A stretch of DNA of 64,000 nucleotides from Cenococcum geophilum 1.58 (lineage: Eukaryota > Ascomycota > Dothideomycetes > Gloniales > Gloniaceae). The notes beneath the pieces were generated by a model. It searched no databases, was not told the origin of the DNA, and worked only from the letters and a program-made list of their open reading frames with translations. The stretch is taken from positions 1,276,367 through 1,340,366 of the forward strand of contig KV748198.1 of assembly GCA_001692895.1 (NCBI GenBank), written 5' to 3'. Below, one piece after another: positions 44,647-56,384 of the stretch; the stretch's first letter is position 1; every line of letters starts with the position of its first letter. The position numbers were made by a program, and so were the translations under genes.

Positions 44647-46387
44647 AGAATATATCTTTAACGTACAATCCAAAGTAGAAGGAGTTTAAGGTAATACCCC
44701 CCCCCCCTAAAAGCATCGCGGCCTATAGCTAACGCGTTATTTAGTTTTAGGCCTTCTATAAACGGAAGCAGTACTATAATAGCAATACCATTACAGAGGA
44801 TAAGCTACTTCTTTTTCTTATTAAGGAGGTTGTAAGCTAGCCTTTAAAAGAGAAGAGCTATAAAGCTAATATTAATATACCCTAAGAGGAAACGCGGCTC
44901 TTATAGCGGTTAGTTCGCGGCTATATTACTACTTTAATAAACCTTTATTAGATGCAGAAAGCTATAGAAATAAATAGCCACCCGTCTCCGCGGGAGGATA
45001 GTATTAGGGAGTACCTAAAGACGCTATAGTAGAGGGACGCGTAGCGTAAGAAAGAGCAGTTCGCTAATAAGGGCAGAGACACCCTCCTTAATAGCTATAC
45101 TAAGGACAAGTTCTAAAGCGTCTGCCATAAGCTCTAGGCTAGGGGCGCCACCTTATTCCCAAAGTGCTACTTCTACACACTTATTAATATCCTACTAGGC
45201 CACTATATACTTACCTACGGCGGTAATAAACGCTCTGCTAAGATCTTAAATCTATTTACCTTTAAGTTTAAGGGTAAAGGCCCTACGCGCTATATGCCCT
45301 TAATATTTACTATACGCGCAGGTAAGTAGAACCAGTATAGCCGCCTTAAGACTATTAGGGCCCTACGGAATAGGAAGCCGCTTATTTATATACTTAGCAG
45401 GCTAGCTTTCTATCTTCTATACTACTAGGATTTTAATACGAAGCCGTTTCTAGACTTTAGTAGGCGCTTAGTATAGTATAATATACGCCTAATTAAGGGC
45501 GGTAGGGACCGCGAGGCGGCCCTCTTATATAACTTATAGCGAGATTAGGTCGCAAAGGCCTTCTAATATATTGGCGTCTTCTTAGAGAAGAAGACGTATA
45601 TTAGGCAGAGTGCTAGCGCTAATACGGCGGAGCTAAAGGGGGTTAGTAAGGACTAGATTTGGCGCGCTAAGAGGTAAAACTAAAAATAGATAGTAGGCTG
45701 TTACTTAAACTCTCTTCTATAAGAGTTTATAAGGTTAATAATAGGGTACCCCTTACAGATGGGCTGCTTTAAAATCCGCTGTATAGGTATTACGCCGCCT
45801 AATATACTGCTATTAATAATATAGCCTAAACTGGACAAATAAAAGGGCCGTTTTGGCCCATAGCTATACTAGATTAATAACCTTGCTGCTATAGGGGTTA
45901 TAAACCTTCTCTTTTACCTCCGTAAGGTTATTTTATAAAACTTAGTAGCCCTCTATAAGATGTTCCCAAGCTATTTAATATAGAGCCACCCTATCTTCTA
46001 GTATAAGGTATATAAGGCCTTTATATAGGATTTAAAGCCCTACCTATAAAAAGAGGGGAGCCCAAATTAGCTATTAATTCTTTACTAGGCTATACTACTC
46101 CTTACTAACTAACTAAAGGCTCTACGCGCTAAATATAAGCAGATAGCCAGCGAGGTTAAGAGCTTATTAGATTATCTAGATAAGTCCTAATAGGCCTAGT
46201 TTTTATAGCTTTAATTACTAACGTCTAAAGGCCTTACATTTTAATTAGAAGCCCCTTTAGCTATAGCTGCGGTAGTAGCTGCGGTATAGCCTTAGGGCCA
46301 GTCTACTAACCCCCCGCGTCCGCCTATAGAAGCGGCCCCTTTAGCTCTATTTATTACAGGATCTAGTAAATATACGTCCGCCTAGTG

Positions 46388-46572
46388 TTACGGCTTGAAC
46401 AAATGCCTCTAAACCGAAGCTTGAACGAATGCTGTATTACGAAGATACTAAGCTAAGGAGCAGAAGGAGGTCGAGGAAAGGACAGGTCTATATACACGAG
46501 CCAAGTCTCTAAGCGAGCCCCGAACTAGGCTGCATGTAGACGTCGCAGGGGCGGTGCCCCAGCGCCGTCACA
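46388..46572 (-). mobile_element. LTR (Copia-type), 185 bp, with polypurine tract
   Basis: On the minus strand it starts TGTGACGG and ends CCGTAACA and is preceded by a polypurine tract (GGAAGGGGGGGGTGA, plus-strand 46573-46587), so it is the 3' LTR of a minus-strand element whose internal part has been lost beyond about 46740. The preceding GGGATAAAGCCTGAGGGCAG stretch is of the kind found at Copia 3' ends. No target duplication. It truncates Crypton A copy 3. Un-RIPed. Confidence 0.65.
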
Positions 46573-46817
46573 TCACCCCCCCCTTCCAAAAAAGCCTGCC
46601 CTCAGGCTTTATCCCCTTGTAGAAAAGAAAGAGAAAGAAAAAAAAAATCTAGCATCTGGCGCTCGATCGCGATGCTGGTTAACGTAGGACTTGCAGCAGT
46701 CCTACAGCTCCTGCTGCTGCGGGGGTATCCCTTGACACGGCAAAATTGGGCCTTACGGTATCGATAAGAGCCCACCAATCAAATCAGGTAAATCGAGCAG
46801 CCGTTCTCAGAAATACG

Positions 46818-47271
46818 AAGCTTTTGATTTCATAGCTAATGTATCCAAACTCTTCCAGTAGTCCTCAATGCACGATTCTATAGTAATACCCATATAAATC
46901 AGCACTGCAAAGTACGCCCAGAGTTCTTGCCCGCATGTTGGCTACCATACACGTAGGTGTTCCTTTTCCTTATCCGGCGGGTACAACTCCTCGTGCTTAT
47001 TTATCCACTCTACAAGCTTATCTATAATATTATCTGCAAAGAACAGACTAAATAACTTAAAAGGATCACGTGTATTGACGTTGGAGGGTAGGTTTGGTGA
47101 GCCATGGTCGTCCCAATCGTCAATATAGAGAGGTTCGAATTTGGGCAACGGCCAGGGCTTAGGGCAGGGTTTTTTTATAATTCGATTTGGAGGAACGTTA
47201 TATTGAGTCTTCTGAACAAGGTCCGCATCAATTCTAGTACAATTAGAAGGCATGGTGGTGGTATAATTCAT
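46818..47271 (-). pseudogene. N-terminal fragment of a piggyBac-like transposase
   Basis: From an ATG at 47271 the minus strand reads 109 codons to a TAG, then continues in the same frame to about 46818. Features match piggyBac-type (DDE_Tnp_1_7) proteins: DPFKLFSLFFADNIIDKLVE, then a stop at a position where a Trp/Lys is usual, and ELWAYFAVLIYMGI..CIEDYW, the typical helix before the first catalytic Asp. The DDE core is missing; further on (46580-46818) the sequence turns into the 3' end of an LTR element. The 5' piece is little changed by RIP, with one premature stop. Proline-rich start (KPCPKPWPLPKFEPLYIDDW) is unusual. Confidence 0.75.
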
Positions 47272-47358
47272 GATTAAATTCTATATAGATATACGCGTTG
47301 TTTTAATTCTGGTGTTCGCGCACAGACCACTTCCTCTAAGGACCCTACCGTTTCAAGG

Positions 47359-50300
47359 GGTATCGGAGGTCCGGGTTAGGCTTGGCATAACCTCGGGTTA
47401 CGCACGACCCCCCAAGGTCCGCGACATATCGTCCAAATATCACCCCCCCCCTTTGGTGGTGGCCCCTACTTTTTGGACGCGTTTTTGAGGCCTAGGTTAG
47501 TACTGGGTTAGTATAGAGGGCCTTAGCGCGCCTTTGACCTTACCGTCGCCTTGACAATACATTTTCCAACCCTCTCCTGTCCTTATGCCCGCGCTAGCTC
47601 GTATAGGGCTTCTAATTTTATATAGAAAGGCCTACCGTAATTCTAATTGTATAATATAGAGCCCTCTTCTTCTTCTTCTTTGATATTTACGCGTTCGGTA
47701 ACTTTATTTACCTACACTACGCTTACGCGTCTCTCCCTTACCTCTTACGGATATGGAATCCTTTAAGAATCTCCTTACCCTATAGTCCACTTTATGGTTA
47801 ATAGAAGCCCCCCTAGGCCCCTTACCCTATAGCCTCTAGAGCGAATTTAAGGCCTAGACAGTACGGCTATAGAATATTTATAAGGCCTAGCGCTTAAAGA
47901 ATACTATAAGGGCGTATAAGCCAAAGTAGAAAGAGTGGGAAGACTAATATATAAAGACTAGAAGCAATATAGACGGCGCCTAGGTAATAGAAGATAAGCT
48001 TTACTATTATTTTAGAGCAGTAAGTTATTAACGAGAATACGGCCGCTAGCTATTAAAATAGAAGTTAAAACAGAAAGAGATATAGAAAGATAGTAAGCGG
48101 GAAAGAAGAGGTAGAAGACGCCGGCCGGCCAAAAGGGTAGCTAGGGGGGAGGGTAGCCGTAGGGGCAGTTATAGGGTAGCTGCAGCCGTAGAGGAAGCTA
48201 AAGGACGAAGAGGAGATATAGGATAAGGATGCCCTAAACGCCCTATTTAATAAAACGGTCAATACTTAGTTATAAATAGCTACGTCTCTACTATTACCAA
48301 GCTTTACGCGTAGTAGTTAAAAGGTAAGGCCTTATAGCCGCTATAGGGGGCGAAGCTCTCGGCAATACTAGATAGCGTTCGCTGCAATAAAGACCGTATT
48401 AACGCGTAACTTTATTAATTAGGGCCTATTTATAATTACTAGCGGCTATAACATTAAGGGCTTAAAAGGCAATTACTTAGTGCTGGAGACGGCTCTAAGA
48501 TGCCGGGTTTAGTTAAGTCTTACCTTTAAACTGCGCTAAGCATTTATTAGGTTATATTAGTCTATATAGCTACCATTTCTAACCTGTTTATTAGGCTATA
48601 GTACTATTACCTAGGGTAAAAGTAGATGGGACGTTTAGCTTGCTAACTTTATCCTTATTAAACTAGAGAATAAAGGGCCTAAACTAGACGAGCTAGCGCC
48701 GTATATAATTATATTAATAATATAAGGGAAGCAGAATTAATACGGCAAGGTTAAGTATATAGGCTGTATACGTAATACTAACTCTATCCTCTACCCTCTC
48801 TCCGTAATAGCCTTTTACTTCTTTAACCGCTAGGGTAAGGACGGCGCTAAGAGCTTCCTATTCTTTCGGCAGCTAGAGGACTACTATAACCTATATATCT
48901 TCCCTAGTAGCATTAAAGTACTATAACGGCCGTTAAGCTATTATACGCAGTTTAAATANAATAAGAAGATATTCTAGGGGGTAGAAATTCACTTAAAGGA
49001 GAAGACCTATAGCGCCTATAAGCAGAGCGTCTGGTATACTAAGTTTAGTAGCATTAAGGAGACCCAAATTAGATAGGCTAGACGCTAGAATATAGACGCG
49101 ATAACGGGAGCCTACTTTAGCTATCTACCCCGTGCGTTTATATGGTTAATTGCCGGCTTCCTAAAGAAGGGAAAAGGCTACTTTCTTCCCTATACGCAAG
49201 AGGTGCTAAAGGAAGCCCTCTATTTAAAGATATAGCCTAAGACTAACGTCTGGCTAAAACGTATGGAGACCTACTACCTAAAGAGGGCCGATAATAAGGT
49301 TGTACGGCTTAACCTTACGGGCTTAGGATTTCTACGCCTCCTCCACGCGCTTAGGGTAATCCTATTACAGGACTTAGTAATCCTACATAAGTAGTTCCCG
49401 CTCTACCCCCTATAAAAGGACTCCCTCTTTAGCTATAAAGAGTACTAGAGGTTTACTACGTGGGTAGAAAGCTTGCTAGCTAGCGTAGTTACGCTAGATA
49501 AGATAATAATGTAAAAATACTAGCCCGCCTATAAGGCCGTAGCTAAGCTAAGATATAAGGCCGCGATCTTAGAAATAAAAGGGGTTTAATTACGTATATA
49601 GACGATCTTAGAACGCCTTAGCGAAATAAAAAGGTTATTAGCATTATTTGCACCTATATAAATCTAGTAAGGGAAGACGGGTATCTAAATAGGGCCTACG
49701 GAGTCCATATGGCCGTCTTTAGACGGCCCTATACTCTTGCCTTTACCTATACCCATACCCGTACCTATACCCGCGTCTATTTCTAAACGCGTTAACGGCT
49801 AGATTCTATCTTTAAATAAACCCTCTCCCGTATATCTAACCCTTAGGGAGATACTAAGGGGTCTTTAACTATCTACTGCCGTAGAGCCTACTTAGCCGTC
49901 TACTATAACGTCTACTATACCCCTATAGCAGCTACCGCAAGCTTTTACTATACCCCTACTACAGCTGCCGCAAACTAACGCTTAACCTCTCCTATTTATT
50001 CTTAACCTATAGGCACCGCTAAGGAAATATAAGATACTTTAGGGCGGTAATTTAGTGTTCTAGCTCTGGGCTAAGTGGACTTTAGGGCTAGTAGGTAGGC
50101 CATTAATTAAAGCTCTTAATCGCTGCTAGGGGGCGCGCTAGTGGGTTAACAGCGAGGCTATATTTTATAGCCGTCGCTATAGAATAATTAAGGATGTAAG
50201 ACGGCGCGTAAAAGACGGTACGGCAAGAGATAAGAGATAGGCTATTAACCAGCTAGAATAGCTACGGGGTTAGTATTCTTTAGATTGGCTTTATAAGAAT

Positions 50301-50753
50301 ATCTAAATAGTTATTTTACTACAGTAACTAAGACGCCTTAATGTACAACTATACTAGTAACTAAGACGCCTTAATATATAACTACACTGTAGTAACCAAG
50401 ACGCCTTAATATAGGACTATGGTAATTAAGACGCCTTTAATATAGGACTATAGTAACTGTAGTGCAGTCCTATATTAAGACGTCTCGGTCACTAGAGTAT
50501 AGTCCTATATTAAGGTGTCTCGGTTACTATAGTATAAGTGTTTTAAATTTAGAGCAATATTACGCAACTGCCTAGAAGTATTAATCAAACTTAAATTATA
50601 TACCTTTTCGCCCAAAATCGCGTGCGAAAATACTTAGGGGCGGTTACTACGCGACCTTATGCGGGGTTCGGGGGCGTTATTAGTAGGGGTGGCCCTAACC
50701 TCATATTAACCCGGGTCGTAACCGCGCTAAATAACCCCCCTAGATATGTGATA
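47359..50753 (+). mobile_element. Crypton B, copy 1
   Basis: First of two head-to-tail copies (3395 bp), starting GGTATCGGAGGTCCGGG and ending AGATATGTGATA. The frame from ATG 47750 (MESFKNLLTL) is broken by RIP stops, but readable parts include TEDKLYYYF-like sequence near 47980-48010 (reads IEDKLYYYF), the box around KTYSAYKQSVWY at about 49000-49030 (place of the HxxR box), GAYFSYLP with the candidate catalytic Tyr near 49110-49135, and a GCR1_C domain at about 50060-50300 (LWAKWTLGLVGRP, then EAIFYSRRYRIIKDVRRRV). Same architecture as Crypton A but a different family. One N at 48959. The first 200 bp are nearly un-RIPed. Confidence 0.75.
50312..50530. repeat. 3' subterminal repeat array of Crypton B copy 1
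   Basis: Four direct copies of a roughly 30-35-bp unit (GTAACYAAGACGCCTTAAT plus a GGACTAY spacer) followed by two inverted copies (AAGACGTCTCGGTCAC, AAGGTGTCTCGGTTAC), so the array can fold into a hairpin. Same array at 53733-53950 in copy 2. Confidence 0.8.
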
Positions 50754-53700
50754 GGTATTAGAGGTCCGGGTTAGGCTTGGCATAACCTTAGGTTATGCAT
50801 AACCCCCTAAGGTCCGCGACATATCGTCTAAATATTACCCCCCCCCTTTAGTAGTGGCCCCTACTTTTTAGACGCGTTTTTAAGGCCTAGGTTAGTACTA
50901 GGTTAGTATAGAGGGCCTTAGCGCGCCTTTAACCTTACCGTCGCCTTAATAATATATTTTCCAACCCTCTCCTATCCTTGTGCCCGCGCTAGCTCGCGTA
51001 GGGCTTCTAATTTTATATAGAAAGGCCTACTGTAATTCTAATTATATAATATAGAGCCCTCTTCTTCTTCTCCTTTAATATTTACGCGTTTAGTAACTTT
51101 ATTTACCTACACTACGCTTACGTATCTCTCCCTTACCTCTTATGGATATAGAATCCTTTAAGAATCTCCTTACCCTATAGTCNACTTTANGGTTAATANA
51201 AGCCCCCCTAGGCCCCTTACCCTATAGCCTCTAGAGCGAATTTAAGGCCTAGACAGTACGGCTATAGAATATTTATAAGGCCTAGCGCTTAAAGAATACT
51301 ATAAGGGCGTATAAGCTAAAGTAGAAAGAGTAAGAAGACTAATATATAAGATTAAAAGGTAATATAGACGGCGCCTAGGTAATAGAAGATAAGCTTTACT
51401 TATTTTTAGAGTAGTAAGTCATTAACTAAGAATTATAGGCCGCTAGCTATTAAAAATAGAAGTTAAAACGGAAAGAGATATAGAAAGATGGTAAGTGGGT
51501 AAAAAAGAGGTAGAAAATGGCCGGCTGGCTAAAAGGGTAGCTAGGGGGGAGAGTAGCCGTAGGGGCAGTTATAGGGGCAGCTGTAGCTATAGAGGAAGCT
51601 ATAAAGGACGAAGAGGAGATATGGGATAAGGACGCCCTAGACGCCCTATCTAATAAGACGGTCCAATACTTAGTTATAAATAGCTATGTCTCTACTATTA
51701 CCGAGCTTTACGCGTAGTAGTTAAAAGGTAAGGCCTTATAGCCGCTATAGAGGGCGAAGCTCTTAGTAATACTAAATAGCGTCCGCTGCGATAAGGACCG
51801 TATTTAACGCGTTAACTTTATTAATTAGGGCCTATTTATAATTACTGGCGGCTATAATATTAAAGGGCTTAAAAAGGCAATTACTTAGTGCTAGGAGACG
51901 GGCTCTAAGATACCGGGTTTAGTTAAGTTTTACCTTTAAACTGCGGCTAAGCATTTATTAGGTTTATATTCGGTTTATATAGCTACTATTTTCTAACCCG
52001 TTTATTAGGCTATAGTACTATTACCTAGGGTAAAAGTAGATGGGATGTTTAGCTTGCTAACTTTATCCTTATTAAACTGGAGAATAAAGGGCCTAAACTA
52101 GACGAGCTAGCGCCGTATATAATTATGTTAATAATATAAGGGAAGCAGAATTAATACGGCAAGGTTAAGTATATAGGCTGTATATATAATACTAACCCTA
52201 TCCTCTATCCTCTCTCCGCAATAGCCTTTTACTTCTTTAACCGCTAGGGTAAGAATGGCGCTAAGAGCTTCCTATTCTTTTGGTAGCTAGAGAACTACTA
52301 TAACCTATACGTCTTCCCTAGTAGCATTAAAGTACTATAACGGCTGTTAAGCTATTATACGCAGTTTAAATAGAATAAGAAGATATTCTAGGGGGTAGAA
52401 ATTTACTTAAAGGAGAAGACCTATAGCGCCTATAAGCAGAGCGTCCGGTATACTAAGCTTAGTGGCGTTAAGGAGACCTAAATTAGATAGGCTGAACGCT
52501 GAAATATAGACGCGATAACGGGAGCCTACTTTAGCTATCTACCCTATACATTTATATGGTTAATTACCGGCTTCCTAAAGAAGGGAAAGGGCTACTTTCT
52601 TTCCCACGCGCAAGAGGTGCTAAAGGAAGCCCTTTACTTAAAGATATAGCCTAAGACTAACGTCTGGCTAAAACATATAGAGACCTACTACCTAAAGAGG
52701 GCCAATAATAAGGTCGTATGGCTTAACCTTACGGGCTTAGGATTTCTACGCCTCCTCTATACGCTTAGGGTAATCCTATTATAGGACTTAGTAATCCTAT
52801 ATAAGCAGTTCCCGCTCTACCCCCTATAAAAGGACTTCCTCTTTAGCTATAAGGAGTACTAGAGGTTTACCACACGGGTAGAAAGCTCGCTGGCTAGCGT
52901 AGTTACGCTAGATAAGATAATAATGTAAAAATACTGGCCCGCCTATAAGGCCGTAGCTAAGCTAAGATATAAGGCCGCGATCTCAGAAATAAAAGGGGTT
53001 TAATTACATATATAGACGATCTTAGAACGCCTTAGCGAAATAGAAAGGTTATTAGCATCATTCGCACCTATATAGATCTAGTAAGGGAAGACGGGTATCT
53101 AGATAGGGCCTACGGAGTCCGTACNGCCGTCTTTAGACGGCCCCGTACCCTTGCCTTTACCTATACCCATACCCGTACCTATACCCGCGTCCGTTTCTAA
53201 ACGCGTTAATAGCTAGATTCCGTCTTTAAATAAACCCTCTCCTATATATCCAACCCCTAGGGAGATATTAAGGGGTCCTTAACTATCTACTGCCGTAGAG
53301 CCTACTTAGCCGTCTACTATAACGTCTACTATACCCCTATAGCAGCTGCCGTAAGCTTCTACTATACCCCCGCCACAGCTGCCGCAAACTAACGCTTAAC
53401 CTCTCCTATTTATTCTTAACTTATAGGCACCGCTAAGGAAATATAAGATACTTTAGGGCGGTAATTTGGTGTTCTAGCTCTAGGCTAAGTGGACTTTAGG
53501 GCTAGTAGGTAGGCTATTAATTAAAGCTCTTAATTACTGCTAGGGGGCGCGCTAGTGGGTTAACAGCGAGGCTATGTTCTATAGCCATCGCTATAGAATA
53601 ATTAAGGATATAAGACGGCGCGTAAAAGACGGTATGGTAAGAGATAAGAGATAGGCTATTAACCAGCTAGAATAGCTACGGGGTTAGTATTCTTTAGATT

Positions 53701-54166
53701 GGCTTTATAAGAATATCTAAATAGTTATTTTACTGTAGTAACTAAGACGCCTTAATGTATAACTACACCAGTGACTGAGACGCCTTAATGTATAACTACA
53801 CTGCAGTAACCGAGACGCCTTAATATAGGACTACGGTGACCAAGACGCCTCGATATAGGACTGTAGTAACTGTAGTGCAGTCCTATATTAAGACGTCTCG
53901 GTCACTAGAGTATGGTCCTATATTAAGGCGTCTCGGTTACTACAGTATAAGTGTTTTAAATTTAGAGCAATATTACGCGACTGCCCAGAAGTATTAATCA
54001 AACTTAAATTATATACCTTTTCGCCCAAAATCGCGTGCGAAAATACTCGGGGGCGGTTGCTGCGCGACCTCGTGCGGGGTTCGGGGGCGTTATCAGCAGG
54101 GGTGGCCCTAACCTCGTATTAACCCGGGTCGTAACCGCGCCAAATGACCCCCCTAGATATGTGATA
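50754..54166 (+). mobile_element. Crypton B, copy 2
   Basis: Second copy (3413 bp), directly following copy 1: ATAGGTATTAGAGGTCCGGG at the junction. Same content: recombinase region with the Tyr motif near 52525-52550, GCR1_C at about 53470-53710. Indels relative to copy 1 add frameshifts. Ns at 51183-51199 and 53125. Its 3' end (54030-54166) is far less RIPed than the corresponding end of copy 1. It ends GTGATAG and is followed by ATATACTATTGG, the same bases that end Crypton A. Confidence 0.75.
53733..53950. repeat. 3' subterminal repeat array of Crypton B copy 2
   Basis: Less RIPed version: GTAACCGAGACGCCTTAATA-type units in direct orientation, then AAGACGTCTCGGTCAC and AAGGCGTCTCGGTTAC inverted. 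Candidate binding sites for the recombinase or an accessory protein; function inferred only. Confidence 0.8.
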
Positions 54167-54447
54167 GATATACTATTGGCATCAGCCAAGCAGCTGACTA
54201 GCTTAAACGAAGGGCTTTATGCCTGAGGCTGAGACTGCAGGAAGCCACAGTATGGCTGGAGAGGCAAATATAACCGCGAGGCTTTATTCGAGCCTAGCCG
54301 TCCTCTTCTTCTGGGCGAAAACCTACCACCCCTTCTTAAGTAAAACATGAAATAAAAGGCTATTAAACTAAGTAAATTACTTGTTGCTAACACTACTAGA
54401 GTTTCGAGTTACAAGACCATTGTTAGGGTGTCGAAAACTCGTGGTGT
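54167..54447. other. Spacer with Crypton A end-like 12 bp
   Basis: Starts ATATACTATTGG, matching the 3' terminus of Crypton A, then about 270 bp of fairly normal composition without a gene. The 61-63-codon frames at 54004-54226 are shadows across the Crypton B end. Confidence 0.4.
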
Positions 54448-54455
54448 AAAAGGAG

Positions 54456-55551
54456 CAGTGATCTTGTTGGATTGGCGGCAATTTGGCGTGGCGTGGCTGG
54501 ATCTGGATTGCAAGGGTGGTAGATCCACTGGATTGATCAATGGCGCGGAGTGGATCTTGAAACTCTGGAGCTCCTGGAGCGCCAGTTCTATACCCAATCA
54601 GAAGAAGGAGGCTGAGGATGAAGGATCAATGAGGTGTCAAAGCGTGGTATAGAGCCAATCGGAAGGGTCGTACAATGACTCGGAGTCGAAAATACGAGTC
54701 TTTTTCCAGACAATCTACGGAGGTCCCTAACAAAAGTTCTTGCACCTTCCTAATTAGGAAGTTTTAAGAGTAATAATACTTATCGCTACTTTTGATATTT
54801 TTATATATTATCTCACTAAGCATAAATTAAAAATCTAATAAATAATTTTTATTATATATAGTATTAGGCTAGTAAATTAATCTTTAAAGTTTGCGTGCCT
54901 TAATATACGCTGGGTAGACTCTAGTATACGCTACATAGGCTGTAAAATACGCATCTGTGCTTGTGCGTACGTCAGTTTGAAACTTCCTGATTAGGAAGGT
55001 GCAAGAACTTTTGTTAGGGACCTCCGTAGGAAGCCTGCTCATCTTCCTTCCCTTTTTACTGCCTTCCTCCATATATCTATTTGCCTTAATTGCTGTTGGT
55101 AGGGGGGATGGAGGGTAGGCGGACGTCTATAGGAGCTTCCTGCGATCACGTGATAGCCTTGCCTGTCGTGACGACTCCACTTTATGGAGTCTCTACACAC
55201 CACCATACACCTGCGTTCCCGTATGACATGCAGCAATATTTTCCTATACGCATATTAGAGCCCTCCGACGATTTTATCCTAGCGCCCAAATTAATTAATC
55301 TAAAGGCAGACGAGTCTAAAGACTTCGACAAGTTCAAGCTGTGCGGTAAATAGTAAAGCTCTAACGACTTTTTAGCAAGTTCAACTACTTCCTGCTTCTT
55401 CAATACAACACTGAAATCGTGCCAAGACTTTCTATATATAGTATGTATCCGCACTGGAGCGCCGCGGCGCTCCTGGCGTCAAATCGTATATTTGGTGGAT
55501 GGAGTGGATTTAACCTCAGATCCACGCCACGCCAATCCAACAAGATCACTG
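54456..55551. mobile_element. Non-autonomous hAT element, 1096 bp, TSD AAAAGGAG
   Basis: CAGTGATCTTGTTGGATTGG.. at 54456 and its exact inverse ending at 55551; the arms continue imperfectly with GGCGTGGCGTGG and ATCCACTCC-type motifs. The perfect 8-bp duplication AAAAGGAG is at 54448-54455 and 55552-55559. CAGTG ends and an 8-bp duplication define hAT. No transposase can be read, and 309 bp of it are a later MITE (54718-55026). ORFs in it (55090-55454) lack recognisable content. Confidence 0.88.
54718..55026. mobile_element. TA-flanked MITE, 309 bp, with 50-bp TIRs
   Basis: CGGAGGTCCCTAACAAAAGT.. to ..ACTTTTGTTAGGGACCTCCG; arms of about 50 bp are almost perfect inverted copies and contain a small palindrome CTTCCTAATTAGGAAG. 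Flanked by TA on both sides (54716-54717, 55027-55028), as made by Tc1/mariner/pogo transposases. The AT-rich centre is non-coding. Confidence 0.88.
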
Positions 55552-55727
55552 AAAAGGAGCAAGGTCGTGTTCATAATAATCAAAGTATAATCGATGAACC
55601 ATTACAAAAATTCTCTAGGATGCATCATAGAGATAGGAATTAATAAAGGTTCGAATACAAGATTGGAGGGTTTTGAATAGAATAATGTTATTTTGCGTTG
55701 AGATATTTGCGTTTTAGTTGAATATTC

Positions 55728-55919
55728 TGTGACAGGCTAGGTCGAATAAAAGTATATTGCGAGCTACTGTATAATACAAGAAGAATTGCATAAGGAGAAA
55801 AGAGGAGGACAAGACAGATTACGGCCTGTAAAGGGTCCGTAAGGAGCTAACAAGCGGTTGCTAAGGCAACGAGACTGCCTAAGGCAATCGAGTCCAACTA
55901 ACGGGTGCAACCCGTCACA
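55728..55919. mobile_element. Solo LTR, 192 bp, TSD TATTC
   Basis: TGTGACAGG at the left and CCCGTCACA at the right, with TATTC at 55723-55727 and 55920-55924. Similar in length and ends to the Copia-type LTR at 46388-46572 but not clearly the same family. Un-RIPed. Confidence 0.85.
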
Positions 55920-55924
55920 TATTC

Positions 55925-56384
55925 AGTTGTACTACGGGACTTTCGCCTCGCAGGGATGTCAGTTAGACTCGTTCATACCATTTGATCGATTAGGCTACTA
56001 GTCGTCAGTTGGGAGCTTGATGCGGCCCTGAAATGTAATTATGATAAATCAAGGGAACTCAATATGACCCTCGACTAAAATAGAAACACCCGGAATTATT
56101 AAAGCGAGTGCTGCACCCTGACATGTCGCCTCTTTGCTTTAGCGAGATGGCAGAAACGGAACGTACTTGTTCATCGGTTCCTAACCTGAATCTTACATCA
56201 TGTCTGAAGCAGGGAACAAGGAGGAGTGTTCCACTGATAACGAGACCCCTACTCCCTATATGGAAATGTGTACCCAAGCTAATAAAGTGCGTAGTATATA
56301 TAATATCCTTGCGGCTCTCTTTTCTTGGCTCACATTAGCTGGATTCGTTGTGTTGTCAGGCACCTTTAATAATTAGAGAGTGGC
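55925..56384. other. Intergenic, downstream of the secreted-protein gene
   Basis: Ordinary composition; frames of 72-76 codons on both strands (56059-56338) have no signal, domain or splice support. Nothing else recognised. Confidence 0.4.

Larger units (their letters stand above)
36150..46387 (+). mobile_element. Crypton A, copy 3 (split by Gypsy 2, 3' truncated)
   Basis: Two parts, 36150-36506 and 44647-46387, join at AGAAT into the same sequence as Crypton A copies 1 and 2 (here on the + strand). The first about 140 bp (from CCCGGCTGATCCTCGG) are un-RIPed, the rest is heavily mutated. After the Gypsy insertion it reads the recombinase core (GKSYKANINIP near 44850-44885) and then the RSASANTAELKGVSKD stretch near 45615-45660 and the Tyr-containing VGCYLNSL near 45690-45715. 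It stops at 46387, where a Copia-type LTR begins, so about 0.8 kb of the 3' end, with the GCR1_C-like domain, is missing. The usual 5' core GGTATGAGAG is not found at its start. Confidence 0.75.

Noticed and set aside
47270-48262. Short ORFs at the start of Crypton B
   Set aside because: Chance frames in the un-RIPed 5' end and in the degraded recombinase region.
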